The notes under the pieces were generated by a model, which saw only the letters and a list, made by a program, of their open reading frames with translations, had not been told where the DNA came from and made no database searches. The position numbers and the translations under genes are program-made. This document shows positions 27,290 through 36,458 of a stretch of 64,000 nt of DNA, one piece after another. Source of the stretch: Thalassovita taeanensis (GTDB lineage Bacteria; Pseudomonadota; Alphaproteobacteria; Rhodobacterales; Rhodobacteraceae); contig NZ_FOEP01000005.1 of NCBI RefSeq assembly GCF_900110775.1, positions 1 through 64,000 of the forward strand. Direction: 5' to 3'. How positions within the stretch are numbered: the stretch's first letter is position 1; the number at the start of each line of letters is the position of its first letter.

Positions 27290-28102
27290 ATGAGACTTCT
27301 ATTTCTGGGCGATGTGATGGGGCGTGCCGGTCGGCACGCGGTTGAGGAAAATCTGCCACGGCTCAAGGCCGAGTGGCGGCTGGACTTCGTTGTGGTAAAT
27401 GGCGAAAACGCTAGCAACGGCGCCGGGTTGAGCGGGGAGCATGCCAAGGGTTTGCTTGCGGCGGGGGCTGATTGTGTGACGCTGGGCGATCATGCGTTCG
27501 ACCAGAAGGACATGTTGCAATTCATCGAGGGCGAGCCGCGAATATTGCGGCCGCTGAACTTTGCCAAGGGTGCGCCGGGGCGTGGGCACCGGGTGTTTCA
27601 GGACGGGCGCGGGCGCAAGGTTTTGGTGGCGCAGGTTTTGGGCAATGTGTTCATGAAGCGGGCGTTTGACGATCCGTTTTCGGCGATTGATGCCGTGTTG
27701 CGGGCGCATCCTTTGGGGGGCGCGGTGCAGGCGGTGATGGTGGATATGCATTGCGAAGCCACCAGCGAAAAGATGGGCATGGGGCATTATTGCGATGGCA
27801 AGGCCAGTCTGGTGGTGGGCACGCATACCCATGTGCCAACGGCGGATGCGCAGATTTTGCCGGGCGGCACCGGATTTTTGTCCGATGCCGGGATGTGCGG
27901 TGATTACAACAGCGTGATCGGCATGGAGAAGACCGAGCCGATGCGGCGGTTTGTGACCGGTATGGCCAAAGGGCGGTTTGCGCCCGCGCTGGGCGAGGCG
28001 ACGTTGTCGGGGGTGTTTGTCGAAACTGACGATCGCACCGGCAAGGCGGTGACCATTCGGATGATCCGTCAGGGTGGTCGGCTGGAGCAGGCTGGCGTGT
28101 AA
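27290..28102 (+). CDS. ymdB: YmdB-like metallophosphoesterase (TIGR00282 family)
   Basis: A 270-residue cytoplasmic calcineurin-like phosphoesterase. It begins MRLLFLGDVMGRAGR with the metal-ligating Asp. It continues with VVNGENASNGAGL, TLGDHAFDQKD and VDMHCEATSEK, and ends its active-site blocks with VVGTHTHVPTAD, the family's metal-binding Asp, Asn and His residues. Members in other bacteria hydrolyse cyclic nucleotides or 2',3'-cyclic phosphodiesters, so a phosphodiesterase role is likely. The stop shares one base with the ATG of the following transporter, indicating a coupled pair. Function in this organism is unknown. Confidence 0.9.
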   Translation: MRLLFLGDVMGRAGRHAVEENLPRLKAEWRLDFVVVNGENASNGAGLSGEHAKGLLAAGADCVTLGDHAFDQKDMLQFIEGEPRILRPLNFAKGAPGRGHRVFQDGRGRKVLVAQVLGNVFMKRAFDDPFSAIDAVLRAHPLGGAVQAVMVDMHCEATSEKMGMGHYCDGKASLVVGTHTHVPTADAQILPGGTGFLSDAGMCGDYNSVIGMEKTEPMRRFVTGMAKGRFAPALGEATLSGVFVETDDRTGKAVTIRMIRQGGRLEQAGV

Positions 28103-29031
28103 TGTCGGCTGACCGCGCCTTGTTGCTTGGCATTTTGCTGCTGCTGGGGGCGGGCTGGGGGATCACCTGGCCTTTGGCCAAGATCGCGGTCAGTAGCGGG
28201 TATCAGCCGTTTGGATTGATTTTCTGGCAATTGGTGATCGCGGTGCTGCTTTTGGGCGGGATTTGCCTGTGGCGCGGGCGCGGGTTGCCGTGGGGCCGGG
28301 CGTCGCTGCGGATTTATCTGGTGGTGGCGATTGTGGGCACGGTCCTGCCGGATATGGCGAATTACCGGGCTGCAGTGCACTTGCCGTCGGGGATTTTGTC
28401 GGTTCTGGCCTCGCTTGGGGTGTTGTTTTCCTTTCCGATCGCCTTGGCCATGGGCAATGACCGGTTCAGTTGGGTCAAGCTGTTGGGGCTGTGCCTGGGC
28501 TTGGTGGGAGTGAGTTTGCTGGTGTTGCCGGGCACGGACCTGCCGCAGGCGGCGATGCTGATTTTCGTGCCTTTGGCGATGATTGCACCGCTGTCCTATG
28601 CGCTGGAGGGGAACCTGGTGGCGCGTTGGGATCTGGGTGGGTTGGATTCGGTGCAGATCCTGTTTGGCGCCTCATTGCTGGGGGTGATCCTGGTGGGGCC
28701 GCTGGTGGTTTTGAGCGGGGAGTGGATCAGCCCGCTGCCGCCTTATGGTGCTGCGGATGTTGCGTTGCTGGCGGCTTCGGTGATCCATGCGTTGGTGTAT
28801 GCCGGCTATGTCTGGTTGGTGGGGCGGGCCGGGTCGGTTTATGCGGCGCAGATTGGCTATGTGGTGACGGGGTTTGGGATTTTCTGGGCGATGGTGCTGT
28901 TGGGCGAGGCCTATTCGACGTATTTCTGGGCGGCGATGGCGGTGATGCTGGCGGGGGTTTTCCTAGTGCAGCCGCGACGCAAAGAAGCGCTTGTTGAAGC
29001 GGGCGGGCTGAGCGACACTGCTTCGACTTGA
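28102..29031 (+). CDS. EamA/DMT-family transporter
   Basis: A 309-residue inner-membrane protein with about ten predicted helices in two EamA repeats, starting MSADRALLLGILLLLGAGWGI in outline. Typical features are the first-repeat MANYRAAVHLPSG and the second-repeat VHALVYAGYVWLVGRAG region. DMT exporters of this type move amino acids, nucleobases or other metabolites outward; the substrate is not visible here. The start overlaps the phosphoesterase stop by one base. The SLC13 gene follows 18 bases later, so the three probably form an operon. Confidence 0.85.
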   Translation: MSADRALLLGILLLLGAGWGITWPLAKIAVSSGYQPFGLIFWQLVIAVLLLGGICLWRGRGLPWGRASLRIYLVVAIVGTVLPDMANYRAAVHLPSGILSVLASLGVLFSFPIALAMGNDRFSWVKLLGLCLGLVGVSLLVLPGTDLPQAAMLIFVPLAMIAPLSYALEGNLVARWDLGGLDSVQILFGASLLGVILVGPLVVLSGEWISPLPPYGAADVALLAASVIHALVYAGYVWLVGRAGSVYAAQIGYVVTGFGIFWAMVLLGEAYSTYFWAAMAVMLAGVFLVQPRRKEALVEAGGLSDTAST

Positions 29032-29049
29032 ACACTATGGACGGACATC

Positions 29050-30828
29050 ATGGGGCTGATTGAATTGTCTCAGACCAGCCAGGCGGTATTGGCGCTGTTG
29101 GTTGTTTTGGGCATGTTTATTCTATTTGTCAAAGAGACCTACCCGACCGAGGTCGTGGCCATCGGCGGGGTTGCGGTGCTATTGGTGCTGGGGCTGTTGC
29201 CCTATGCTGCGGCACTGGAGGTTCTGGCGAACCCGGCGCCATGGACCATTGCGACGATGTTCATCGTGATGGGGGCGCTGGTACGCACGGGCGCGCTGGA
29301 TGCGTTCACGGGGCTGGCGGACCGGCAGGCGCGGAGCAATCCGAAGTTGGCGATCGTGCTGTTGCTGGTGTTCGTGGTGCTCGCCTCGGCGATCATGAAC
29401 AACACGCCGGTGGTGGTGGTGATGCTGCCGGTGTTTGTGCAGCTGTCGCGCACGATGGGCGTTTCCGCCAGCAAGCTGCTGATCCCGCTGAGCTATGCCG
29501 CAATCGTGGGCGGGACGCTGACGCTGATCGGGACCTCGACCAACCTATTGGTCGATGGGGTGGCGCGGGCGCAGGGAATGGAAGGGTTTTCGATCTTCGA
29601 GGTAACGCCGCTGGCGCTGGCGCTGGTGGCTTGGGGGATGGTGTACCTCGCGGTTTTTGGCAAGCGGTTGCTGCCGGAGCGAGACAGCATGGCGAACATG
29701 CTGTCGGACAAGAGCCGGATGAAGTTTTTCACCGAGGCGGTGATTCCACCCGAAAGCAACCTGATCGGGCGTGAGGTTCTTGGGGTTCAGCTGTTCAAGC
29801 GCGAGGGTGTGCGATTGATCGACGTGATCCGGGGGGATCAGTCGTTGCGGCGCGATCTGAAGGATGTGACGCTTCAGGTCGGCGACCGGGTGGTTCTGCG
29901 CACGCAAATGACTGAGCTGTTGAGCCTGCAGCGCGACAAAAGCCTGAAACGGGTGGATCAGGTTTCGGCGGTCGAGACCTCGACCGTGGAGGTGCTGATC
30001 ACGCCGGGTTGCAAGATGGTTGGGCGGAGCCTTGGATCAATGCGGTTGCGGCGGCGGTTTGGGGTGTATCCGCTGGCGGTGCATCGGCGGAACCAGAATA
30101 TCGGCCGTCAGTTGGAAGAACTGGTGGTGCGGGTCGGTGACACGCTGTTGCTGGAGGGGGCGCCGGGCGACATTCAGCGACTGGCAAGTGAGATGGACAT
30201 GGTGGATGTTTCGCAACCCTCGGCGCGGGCGTTTCGCCGAGGCCATGCGCCCGTGGCGATTGCGGCGCTGTTGGCGGTGGTGGTTTTGGCCGGACTGGGC
30301 GTGGCGCCGATCTTGTTGGTGGCAACGCTGTCGGTGGGTGTGGTTCTGCTGACCCGCTGTATCGATTCGGACGAGGCGTTTTCCTTTGTCGATGGCCGCT
30401 TGCTGGCTCTGATCTTTGCGATGTTGGCGATCGGCGCGGCATTGGATCACACTGGCGCGGTGGCGCTGGTGGTGGATGCGGTGGCGCCATTCCTGTCGAA
30501 TTTGCCGCCTGTGCTGATTGTCTGGGCGATCTATCTGCTGACCAGCGTTTTGACCGAGATGGTTTCGAACAACGCGGTGGCGGTGGTGGTCACGCCGATC
30601 GCCATCGGGTTGGGCGATGCGATGGGGGTGGATCCGCGGCCCTTGGTTGTGGCGGTGATGGTTGCGGCTTCGTGCAGCTTTGCCACGCCGATCGGGTATC
30701 AGACCAACATGCTGGTTTACGGTCCGGGCGGGTACAAGTTTACCGATTTCCTGCGGGTGGGCATTCCGCTGAACCTCAGCATGGGGGTTCTGGCCTCGGT
30801 GCTGATCCCGATCATCTGGCCGCTATAG
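29050..30828 (+). CDS. SLC13-family permease with paired TrkA-C domains
   Basis: A 592-residue inner-membrane carrier. The first membrane half (1-200) contains IMNNTPVVVVMLPVF and a LTLIGTSTNLLVDG motif typical of the ArsB/CitM/SLC13 superfamily. A cytoplasmic insert at about 210-375 has two TrkA-C (RCK-C) domains (ESNLIGREVLGVQLF and GCKMVGRSLGSMRL). The second membrane half ends ATPIGYQTNMLVYGPGGY. Sodium-coupled transport of dicarboxylates, sulfate or another anion is possible; the family does not settle it. It follows the EamA gene by 18 bases. Confidence 0.88.
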   Translation: MGLIELSQTSQAVLALLVVLGMFILFVKETYPTEVVAIGGVAVLLVLGLLPYAAALEVLANPAPWTIATMFIVMGALVRTGALDAFTGLADRQARSNPKLAIVLLLVFVVLASAIMNNTPVVVVMLPVFVQLSRTMGVSASKLLIPLSYAAIVGGTLTLIGTSTNLLVDGVARAQGMEGFSIFEVTPLALALVAWGMVYLAVFGKRLLPERDSMANMLSDKSRMKFFTEAVIPPESNLIGREVLGVQLFKREGVRLIDVIRGDQSLRRDLKDVTLQVGDRVVLRTQMTELLSLQRDKSLKRVDQVSAVETSTVEVLITPGCKMVGRSLGSMRLRRRFGVYPLAVHRRNQNIGRQLEELVVRVGDTLLLEGAPGDIQRLASEMDMVDVSQPSARAFRRGHAPVAIAALLAVVVLAGLGVAPILLVATLSVGVVLLTRCIDSDEAFSFVDGRLLALIFAMLAIGAALDHTGAVALVVDAVAPFLSNLPPVLIVWAIYLLTSVLTEMVSNNAVAVVVTPIAIGLGDAMGVDPRPLVVAVMVAASCSFATPIGYQTNMLVYGPGGYKFTDFLRVGIPLNLSMGVLASVLIPIIWPL

Positions 30829-30917
30829 CAGCGCGCGGGCGGTTGGTTGCGCCTTGCGGCCCGTAGGGCTGGTGACATATAGAGGCGCGACGCAAATTAA
30901 CGAAGAGGGAGGCACCC

Positions 30918-31658
30918 ATGGCCGGCCACTCAAAATGGGCAAATATTCAGCACCGCAAAGGGCGGCAGGACGCAGTGCGTGCCAAGCTCTTTTCCAAGCT
31001 GTCGAAGGAAATCACCGTCGCCGCTAAGATGGGCGATCCGGACCCCGAAAAGAACCCCCGACTGCGGCTGGCGGTGAAGGAAGCCAAGTCGGCCTCTTGC
31101 CCGAAGGACGTAATTGATCGCGCGATCAAGAAGTCTGTGCAGGGCGAGGGCGACGACTATGAAGAGATCCGCTATGAGGGGTATGGCCCCAACGGTGTGG
31201 CGGTGATTGTCGAAGCGATGACCGACAATCGCAATCGCACGGCGTCGAACGTGCGGTCTACGTTTACCAAGAACGGCGGAAATCTGGGCGAGACCGGATC
31301 GGTCGGGTTCATGTTTGATCGCAAGGGCGAGGTCACTTATCCGGCGACGGTGGGCGATGCGGATACGGTGATGATGGCTGCGATCGAAGCCGGTGCCGAG
31401 GACGTCGAAAGCACCGATGAGGGCCATGTGATTTGGTGCGCGTTTACCGACCTGAACGAGGTGGCGACGGCGCTTGAAGCCGAGCTGGGCGAGTCGGACT
31501 CGACCAAGCTGGTGTGGCGCCCGACCACGACGACCGAGATGGATCTGGAAGGCATGCAGAAGCTGATGAAGCTGGTGGATGCGTTGGAAGATGATGATGA
31601 CGTGCAAAGCGTGACCACCAACTTCGAGGCATCCGACGAGGTTATGGAACAGCTCTGA
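30918..31658 (+). CDS. yebC: YebC/PmpR-family transcriptional regulator
   Basis: A 246-residue protein of the highly conserved YebC family, recognised by [18 protein letters not shown] at the start and [39 protein letters not shown] and [10 protein letters not shown]-type blocks in outline. Members bind DNA as regulators, and some are reported to relieve ribosome stalling. ATG 30918 is preceded by GAGGGAGG. It has its own strong terminator at 31682-31710 and so is probably monocistronic or the end of the preceding run. Confidence 0.95.
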   Translation: MAGHSKWANIQHRKGRQDAVRAKLFSKLSKEITVAAKMGDPDPEKNPRLRLAVKEAKSASCPKDVIDRAIKKSVQGEGDDYEEIRYEGYGPNGVAVIVEAMTDNRNRTASNVRSTFTKNGGNLGETGSVGFMFDRKGEVTYPATVGDADTVMMAAIEAGAEDVESTDEGHVIWCAFTDLNEVATALEAELGESDSTKLVWRPTTTTEMDLEGMQKLMKLVDALEDDDDVQSVTTNFEASDEVMEQL

Positions 31659-31962
31659 GCCTTCTGGTTTCGGTTGATTTGAAAGACGCCCGTTTGGGCG
31701 TCTTTTTTTTGTCGTTGGGTGCTGATTGGTGGGCTGGGACAGTTCTGATTTGGGCGCGAGGGTTGTCTGAATAGTCTTTTTTGGCGGGCTGCGGTTGCGA
31801 ATTAATCGTTATATATTGTCTTTTTAAGACTATTTTGCGTTTTTTCAATAAGCCGTCCGGCTGTGGCTGTTTCCGCCAGCGGGTGATGGACGATGACAAT
31901 TTCGCCGTGGCATTAGATTTTTGGATTTATTTACTGTTTTGCAAGGCCTTGGGCCTATTTCC
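31659..31962. other. AT-rich convergent intergenic region
   Basis: After the yebC terminator, 31760-31960 is much richer in A and T than its flanks. It holds a GTCTT/AAGAC hairpin at 31819-31830 followed by TATTTT, and an 8-bp inverted repeat AATAGTCT/AGACTATT at 31770-31834. The hairpin could terminate transcription from either side. No gene was found. Confidence 0.45.
31682..31710 (+). terminator. Terminator of yebC
   Basis: AAAGACGCCC (31682-31691) and GGGCGTCTTT (31696-31705) form a perfect 10-bp stem with a GTTT loop and a T run to 31710. Confidence 0.93.
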
Positions 31963-32844
31963 TCATGTCGATTGTTCAGGCGCGATAAGGGCGGTGGCAG
32001 CGGCGTCGCGGATCGAGCGGGTAACAGGGGCCAGTGCCGGGGCCATCATGCGGCTGGTCTGCCAGAAGAGTGGCGTGTCAAGTGTGGCCTGCGGGCAGAG
32101 CGGCACCAAGGTGCCGCGCGCCAGATGCGGACGGACCAGCGGTTCGGGGTTCATGCCCCAGCCAAGGCCAAGCAGCGCGGCCTCGGCAAAACCTTGTGTA
32201 GAGGGCAGCAAGTGCGTGGGCGGCATTGGCATGGGGCCGAAACGCGTGTGGAGCCAGTTGAGTTGCAGCCGGTCCTTGCGGTTGAAGGTCAGCATTGGCG
32301 CTTGCGCCAGCGCCTGTGGCGTGACGCCATGGGCAAAGTGCCGCGCAAGAAACGCCGGGCTGGCGGTGGCGACATAGCGCAACGCGCCAAGCGCCACGCT
32401 GTTGCAGCCTTGTGGCGGCTGCGCGGTGCCGGTGATGGCGCCGCTGACCTCGCCGCGTTTCAGCCAGTCGGCGGAATGGTCCTGATCATCCAGCACTAGG
32501 TCGAACAGAAGATCGCGGTGCGGCGCGAGCGCGGGCAGAACCCAAGTGGCCAGACTGTCGGCGTTCAGCGCCATGCGCAACCGCGCGGCGGGGCGGGGCA
32601 GCGTGTCGGTCAGGCGCGATTCGAGTAGGGCGACATCCTCGGCATGGTGGGCCAGGCGCAGGCCCGCCGCAGTGCCGGTACAAGGCTGCGCGCGGTTGAC
32701 GAGGGCTGTACCGATCCGCTCTTCCAGATGGCGGATTCGCTGCGACACGGCGGATTGTGTCAGGCCAAGCTGCGCGGCGGCAACCTCAAAACTGCCGCTG
32801 CGCAGGACGGCGGCAAGGGTTTCGAGATGGGTATAGTCGAGCAT
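31963..32844 (-). CDS. argP: ArgP/IciA-type LysR regulator of amino acid export
   Basis: A 293-residue LysR-family activator. The frame extends far upstream, but ATG 32844 (MLDYTHLETLAAVL) gives the family N-terminus with the winged helix-turn-helix LGLTQSAVSQRIRHLEERIG (about 27-46). The effector domain follows, with PMLTFNRKDRLQLNWL. ArgP proteins activate the lysine/arginine exporter gene in response to these amino acids. The divergent exporter gene starting 88 bases away supports this assignment. The residues that bind the effector cannot be confirmed by eye. Confidence 0.9.
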   Translation of the reverse strand: MLDYTHLETLAAVLRSGSFEVAAAQLGLTQSAVSQRIRHLEERIGTALVNRAQPCTGTAAGLRLAHHAEDVALLESRLTDTLPRPAARLRMALNADSLATWVLPALAPHRDLLFDLVLDDQDHSADWLKRGEVSGAITGTAQPPQGCNSVALGALRYVATASPAFLARHFAHGVTPQALAQAPMLTFNRKDRLQLNWLHTRFGPMPMPPTHLLPSTQGFAEAALLGLGWGMNPEPLVRPHLARGTLVPLCPQATLDTPLFWQTSRMMAPALAPVTRSIRDAAATALIAPEQST

Positions 32845-32932
32845 AAGAATCCCTAATGACTTGGCTGATAGTTTAATTTGCTTAATGCACACCCCAGCCA
32901 TAGTCAAAGCCCGCACAACACAGGAGCATACG
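32845..32932 (+). promoter_or_regulatory. Divergent argP-argO control region
   Basis: The 88 bases between the two starts are AT-rich (TAGTTTAATTTGCTTAATG at 32868-32886). They should contain both promoters and the ArgP binding site, as in other argP/exporter pairs. The exact site cannot be assigned. Confidence 0.5.
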
Positions 32933-33523
32933 ATGGAAGCGGTATTTGCAGGATTTGGGCTTGGGCTATCGCTGATCATCGCAATCGGGGCGCAGAATGC
33001 TTTTGTGCTGCGGCAGGGGATTTTGCGGGCGCATGTCTTTGCCATCTGCCTGACTTGCGCCCTGAGCGATGCGGCGCTGATCGCCGCCGGGGTGGCCGGG
33101 TTCGGCGGGCTGGTGCAGGCGCTGCCCTGGCTGGAACCGGTGATGCGCTGGGGTGGAGCGGTGTTTCTGCTGGTGTATGGCGCGCGGGCGTTCTGGTCGG
33201 CTTGGCGCGGGGACGAGGCGCTGGAGGCGAGCAAGGGGCGCGGCGGTAGCCTGAAGGCGGCATTGCTGACGTGTCTGGCGCTAACTTGGGCCAATCCGCA
33301 TGTCTATCTGGATACTGTGGTGCTGCTCGGATCGGTGTCGGCACAGTATGACGCGCTGGGGTTTGCGTTGGGGGCGATGAGCGCCAGCTTCGTGTTCTTC
33401 TTCACGCTGGGATATGGCGCGCGGCTGTTGGTGCCGGTGTTCGCGCGGCCGGGGGCGTGGCGGGCGCTGGATATGTTCGTCGGTGCGGTGATGTGGGTCA
33501 TCGCGGCGGGGCTGGTTTTCTAA
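32933..33523 (+). CDS. argO: LysE/ArgO-type lysine/arginine exporter
   Basis: A 196-residue inner-membrane exporter with six predicted helices. ATG 32933 lies six bases after AGGAG; an earlier in-frame ATG at 32861 has no such site. The N-terminal block SLIIAIGAQNAFVLRQG and the ALTWANPHVYLDTVVLLGS block (in outline) are hallmark LysE/ArgO sequences. It is divergent from argP, its likely activator, and exports excess basic amino acids. Confidence 0.92.
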   Translation: MEAVFAGFGLGLSLIIAIGAQNAFVLRQGILRAHVFAICLTCALSDAALIAAGVAGFGGLVQALPWLEPVMRWGGAVFLLVYGARAFWSAWRGDEALEASKGRGGSLKAALLTCLALTWANPHVYLDTVVLLGSVSAQYDALGFALGAMSASFVFFFTLGYGARLLVPVFARPGAWRALDMFVGAVMWVIAAGLVF

Positions 33524-33566
33524 GCCCCCTCTTGCAGAGCCGCCCGGTTCGTGAATTTATGCTGCC

Positions 33567-34472
33567 ATGAGCACCTCCCTTTCTTCGCGCCCGGTTGCCG
33601 GCATCTTGTGGATGTTGCTGTCGGGCCTGCTTTTTGTCTGTGTCACCGCATTGGTGAAGTCCCTGGGGCTGGGAATTCCGGCGCCCGAGGCGGCGTTCCT
33701 ACGCTATGCGATGGGGCTGATTTTCGTCGTGCCAATGCTGAGGACCATCGTGAAGGCCAATCTGACACGGCGGCAATGGGGGATGTTTGCCCTGCGTGGT
33801 GCACTGCATGCAGTGGGTGTGGCGCTGTGGTTCTATGGGATGGCACGTATGCCGATCGCCGAGCTGACAGCGCTGAATTACCTCTCTCCGATCTATGTCA
33901 CCTTGGGGGCGGCAGTGTTTCTGGGGGAAAAGCTGGCGTTGCGGCGCATTCTGGCGGTGGCGGTGGCGCTGATCGGCGCGGTGATCATCCTGCGACCGGG
34001 GTTCCGCGAGGTCGGACCGGGGCATGTTGCCATGCTGATCGCGGCGCCTGTATTTGGCATGTCCTACCTGATGGCCAAGCTGATGAGCGACGAGACAAGC
34101 CCATTGGTTGTGGTCGGCATGCTGTCGGTTTTCGTGACCATCGGGCTGGCCCCGATGGCGGCGGCGGTCTGGGTAACGCCAAGCTGGCATGTGCTGGGCG
34201 TGCTGTTCTGTGTGGCCTGTGTTGCGACGGCGGGGCATTACGCAATGACAATCGCCTTTGCCGCCGCCCCGTTGACAGTTACGCAGCCGGTCACCTTTGT
34301 GCAACTGGTCTGGGCGGTTACACTTGGCGCTGTGGTCTTTGGCGAAAGTGTGGACATCTGGGTGGTGCTTGGCGGCGCTGTGATCCTTGGTTCGGTCAGT
34401 TTCATTACCTGGCGCGAAGCCATGACAAAGCGTCGGATGCGAACCCCGCCTGCGGTCGCCACCAAGGTCTGA
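33567..34472 (+). CDS. EamA/DMT-family transporter
   Basis: A 301-residue inner-membrane protein with ten predicted helices in two EamA repeats. The first repeat contains LRYAMGLIFVVPML and AELTALNYLSPIYVTLGAA, characteristic of the RhaT/YdcZ-like DMT exporters found in many Rhodobacteraceae. The second holds TVTQPVTFVQLVWAVTLGA. The gene follows argO by 43 bases and could be co-transcribed. Substrate unknown. It is not closely similar to the EamA protein at 28102, which lacks the NYLSPIY block. Confidence 0.85.
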   Translation: MSTSLSSRPVAGILWMLLSGLLFVCVTALVKSLGLGIPAPEAAFLRYAMGLIFVVPMLRTIVKANLTRRQWGMFALRGALHAVGVALWFYGMARMPIAELTALNYLSPIYVTLGAAVFLGEKLALRRILAVAVALIGAVIILRPGFREVGPGHVAMLIAAPVFGMSYLMAKLMSDETSPLVVVGMLSVFVTIGLAPMAAAVWVTPSWHVLGVLFCVACVATAGHYAMTIAFAAAPLTVTQPVTFVQLVWAVTLGAVVFGESVDIWVVLGGAVILGSVSFITWREAMTKRRMRTPPAVATKV

Positions 34473-34486
34473 GGCGGGCCTCGCGC

Positions 34487-34518
34487 CCTGTTTCTTTCTG
34501 ATGAAAATACTCAAAATG
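34487..34518 (+). repeat. Dispersed intergenic motif, copy 1
   Basis: CCTGTTTCTTTCTGA (34487-34501) followed by TGAAAATACTCAAA is nearly identical to the sequence at 40283-40311. Both lie just downstream of a stop codon. Confidence 0.55.
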
Positions 34519-34592
34519 TACCGCCAGCAAAGCGCGGGCTGGGGGTTGTGCGGAGTCCCCCGGCGAGCATTCTCAGCCGCTGAACGTCTCAG

Positions 34593-35621
34593 TCAGGAGC
34601 TGCGCGGGTCGAGCAGTTTGGCGAGGATGCTGTTGCGGGTGATGTGGCCCAGAGTTTTGCCCCGATCAATTACTGCCACAGGCGCGTCATTGCCCTGAGC
34701 CGCTTCCATGACGGCGCGGATTGTGGCGTCAGGCGCGACGGTGGCAATGGGGGTTCCTGTGGCCGGGGTCATCACGTCGCGGGCGCAGAGCACGCCCAAG
34801 GGGTTCATATGGTTGACGAATTCGGCGACATAATCGGTGGCGGGATTGGTGAAGATATCCTGCGGGGTGCCGCATTGCACGATCCGGCCGCCCTCCATTA
34901 TCGCGATGCGGTTGCCAAGTTTAAAGGCTTCGTCCAGATCATGCGACACGAAGATGATGGTGCGGTGCAGCTTGGTCTGAAGGTCCAGCAACTCGTCTTG
35001 CAGCTTGCTGCGGATCAGCGGATCAAGGGCGGAAAACGGCTCGTCCATCAGCAGGATCGGGGCGTTGGTGGCGAAGGCGCGGGCAAGGCCGACACGCTGC
35101 TGCATGCCGCCAGAGAGGTCGGAAACCTTGCGGTCGGCCCAGTCGGACAGGCCGACGAGGGCCAGTTGTTCGTCGGTGCGCGCGGCGCGTTCGGGTTTGG
35201 GCACGCCAGCCAGTTCCAGCCCCAGCCAGACGTTTTCGCGCACGCTGCGCCATGGCAGCAGGCCGAATTGCTGAAACACCATGGCGACGTTGTTTTGCCG
35301 GATATCGCGCAGGGTTTTGGCGTCGGCATGGGTAACATCGATCAGGCCGCTCGCGGTGGCGACCTCGACATGGCCGCGGACCACGGGGTTCAGGGCATTC
35401 ACCGCACGCAGCAGGGTGGATTTGCCCGAGCCCGAGAGGCCCATCAGCACAAGGATCTCGCCCGCCTCGACGTCGAGCGAGCAATCGTGCACGCCCAGCA
35501 CCTGCCCGGTGGAGTTCTGGATGTCGGCGCGGCTTTGGCCTTCGTCCATCAGCGGCAGGGCCTGTTGCGGTTCGTCGCCAAAGACGATCGAGACGTTGTT
35601 GAAGGAAACGGCGGTGGTCAT
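34593..35621 (-). CDS. choV: Choline ABC transporter ATP-binding protein
   Basis: A 342-residue ABC ATPase of the quaternary-amine (OpuA/ProV/ChoV) group. Walker A is GLSGSGKST, the signature is LSGGMQQR, and Walker B is ILLMDEPF. The block HRTIIFVSHDLDEA follows. A single CBS-like segment is present at the C-terminus (CARDVMTPATGTPIATVAPD), where such transporters often sense osmotic conditions. The start overlaps the choW stop by four bases (ATGA). With choW and choX it would import choline for the divergent bet genes. Confidence 0.93.
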   Translation of the reverse strand: MTTAVSFNNVSIVFGDEPQQALPLMDEGQSRADIQNSTGQVLGVHDCSLDVEAGEILVLMGLSGSGKSTLLRAVNALNPVVRGHVEVATASGLIDVTHADAKTLRDIRQNNVAMVFQQFGLLPWRSVRENVWLGLELAGVPKPERAARTDEQLALVGLSDWADRKVSDLSGGMQQRVGLARAFATNAPILLMDEPFSALDPLIRSKLQDELLDLQTKLHRTIIFVSHDLDEAFKLGNRIAIMEGGRIVQCGTPQDIFTNPATDYVAEFVNHMNPLGVLCARDVMTPATGTPIATVAPDATIRAVMEAAQGNDAPVAVIDRGKTLGHITRNSILAKLLDPRSS

Positions 35622-36451
35622 TTGCGGTCTATCCTGAGCATACGGTCCAGCAGGATCGCCAGCACGACGATGACGAAGCCGGATTCAAAGCCGAGCGCGG
35701 TATTCACCTGATTGAGGGCGCGCACGACCGGCACGCCCAGCCCGTCGGCACCGACAAGGGCGGCGATCACGACCATCGACAGCGACAGCATGATGGTCTG
35801 GTTCAGGCCGGTCATGATCTGCGGCAGGGCATAGGGCAGCTCGACCTTAGTCAGGGTTTGGCGGGGCGTGGCGCCGAAGGCCTGAGCGGCTTCCAGCAAC
35901 GGTTCGGGGGTGGAGGTGACGCCAAGGTGGGTCAGGCGGATCGGCGCAGGCAGCACGAAGATCACCGTGGCGATCAGGCCGGGCACCATGCCGATGCCGA
36001 AGAACACAATGGCGGGGATCAGGTATACAAACGTCGGCAGGGTTTGCATCAGGTCCAGCACCGGGCGCGCCCAGCTATAGAGCCGTGGGCGGTGGGCCAT
36101 GGCGATGCCGATCGGCACGCCCAGCCCCATGCACACGACGCAGGCCGACAGCACGAGGGTGAGGGATTCGGTCGTTTCCTCCCAATAGCCCTGATTCAGG
36201 ATGAAGAGGAAGCCGAAGACCACCAGCGCGGCGGGTTTCCAACTGCGGTGCAGCGCATAGGTGAAGGCGGCGAAGATCGCGATGATCAGCAGCGGCGGTG
36301 GCGATTGCAGGACCCACAGGATCGCCTCGATCATCGCCTCAAGCGCATCCGAGAGGCCATCGAAGAACCACGCGCCGTTGGATTGCAGCCAGTCAAAGAT
36401 ACGGGCGGCGAGTTTGCCGACGGGGATTTTGGTCTCGGTGAGCCAGTTCAT
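35618..36451 (-). CDS. choW: Choline ABC transporter permease
   Basis: A 277-residue inner-membrane permease of the ProW/ChoW type. A TTG start at 36487 would overlap the preceding lysE-like gene by 29 bases; ATG 36451 (MNWLTETKIPVGK) leaves a 7-base gap and gives the usual ChoW N-terminus. About six helices are visible, with the binding-protein-dependent loop EAAQAFGATPRQTLTKVELP (in outline) in its usual place near the C-terminal third. It pairs with ChoV and the ChoX binding protein. Confidence 0.9.
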   Translation of the reverse strand: MNWLTETKIPVGKLAARIFDWLQSNGAWFFDGLSDALEAMIEAILWVLQSPPPLLIIAIFAAFTYALHRSWKPAALVVFGFLFILNQGYWEETTESLTLVLSACVVCMGLGVPIGIAMAHRPRLYSWARPVLDLMQTLPTFVYLIPAIVFFGIGMVPGLIATVIFVLPAPIRLTHLGVTSTPEPLLEAAQAFGATPRQTLTKVELPYALPQIMTGLNQTIMLSLSMVVIAALVGADGLGVPVVRALNQVNTALGFESGFVIVVLAILLDRMLRIDRK

Positions 36452-36458
36452 AAGTTTG

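Noticed and set aside
34501-34698. Short plus-strand frame beginning at the dispersed motif
   Set aside because: It overlaps the choV 3' end on the other strand, with no ribosome site or recognisable product.
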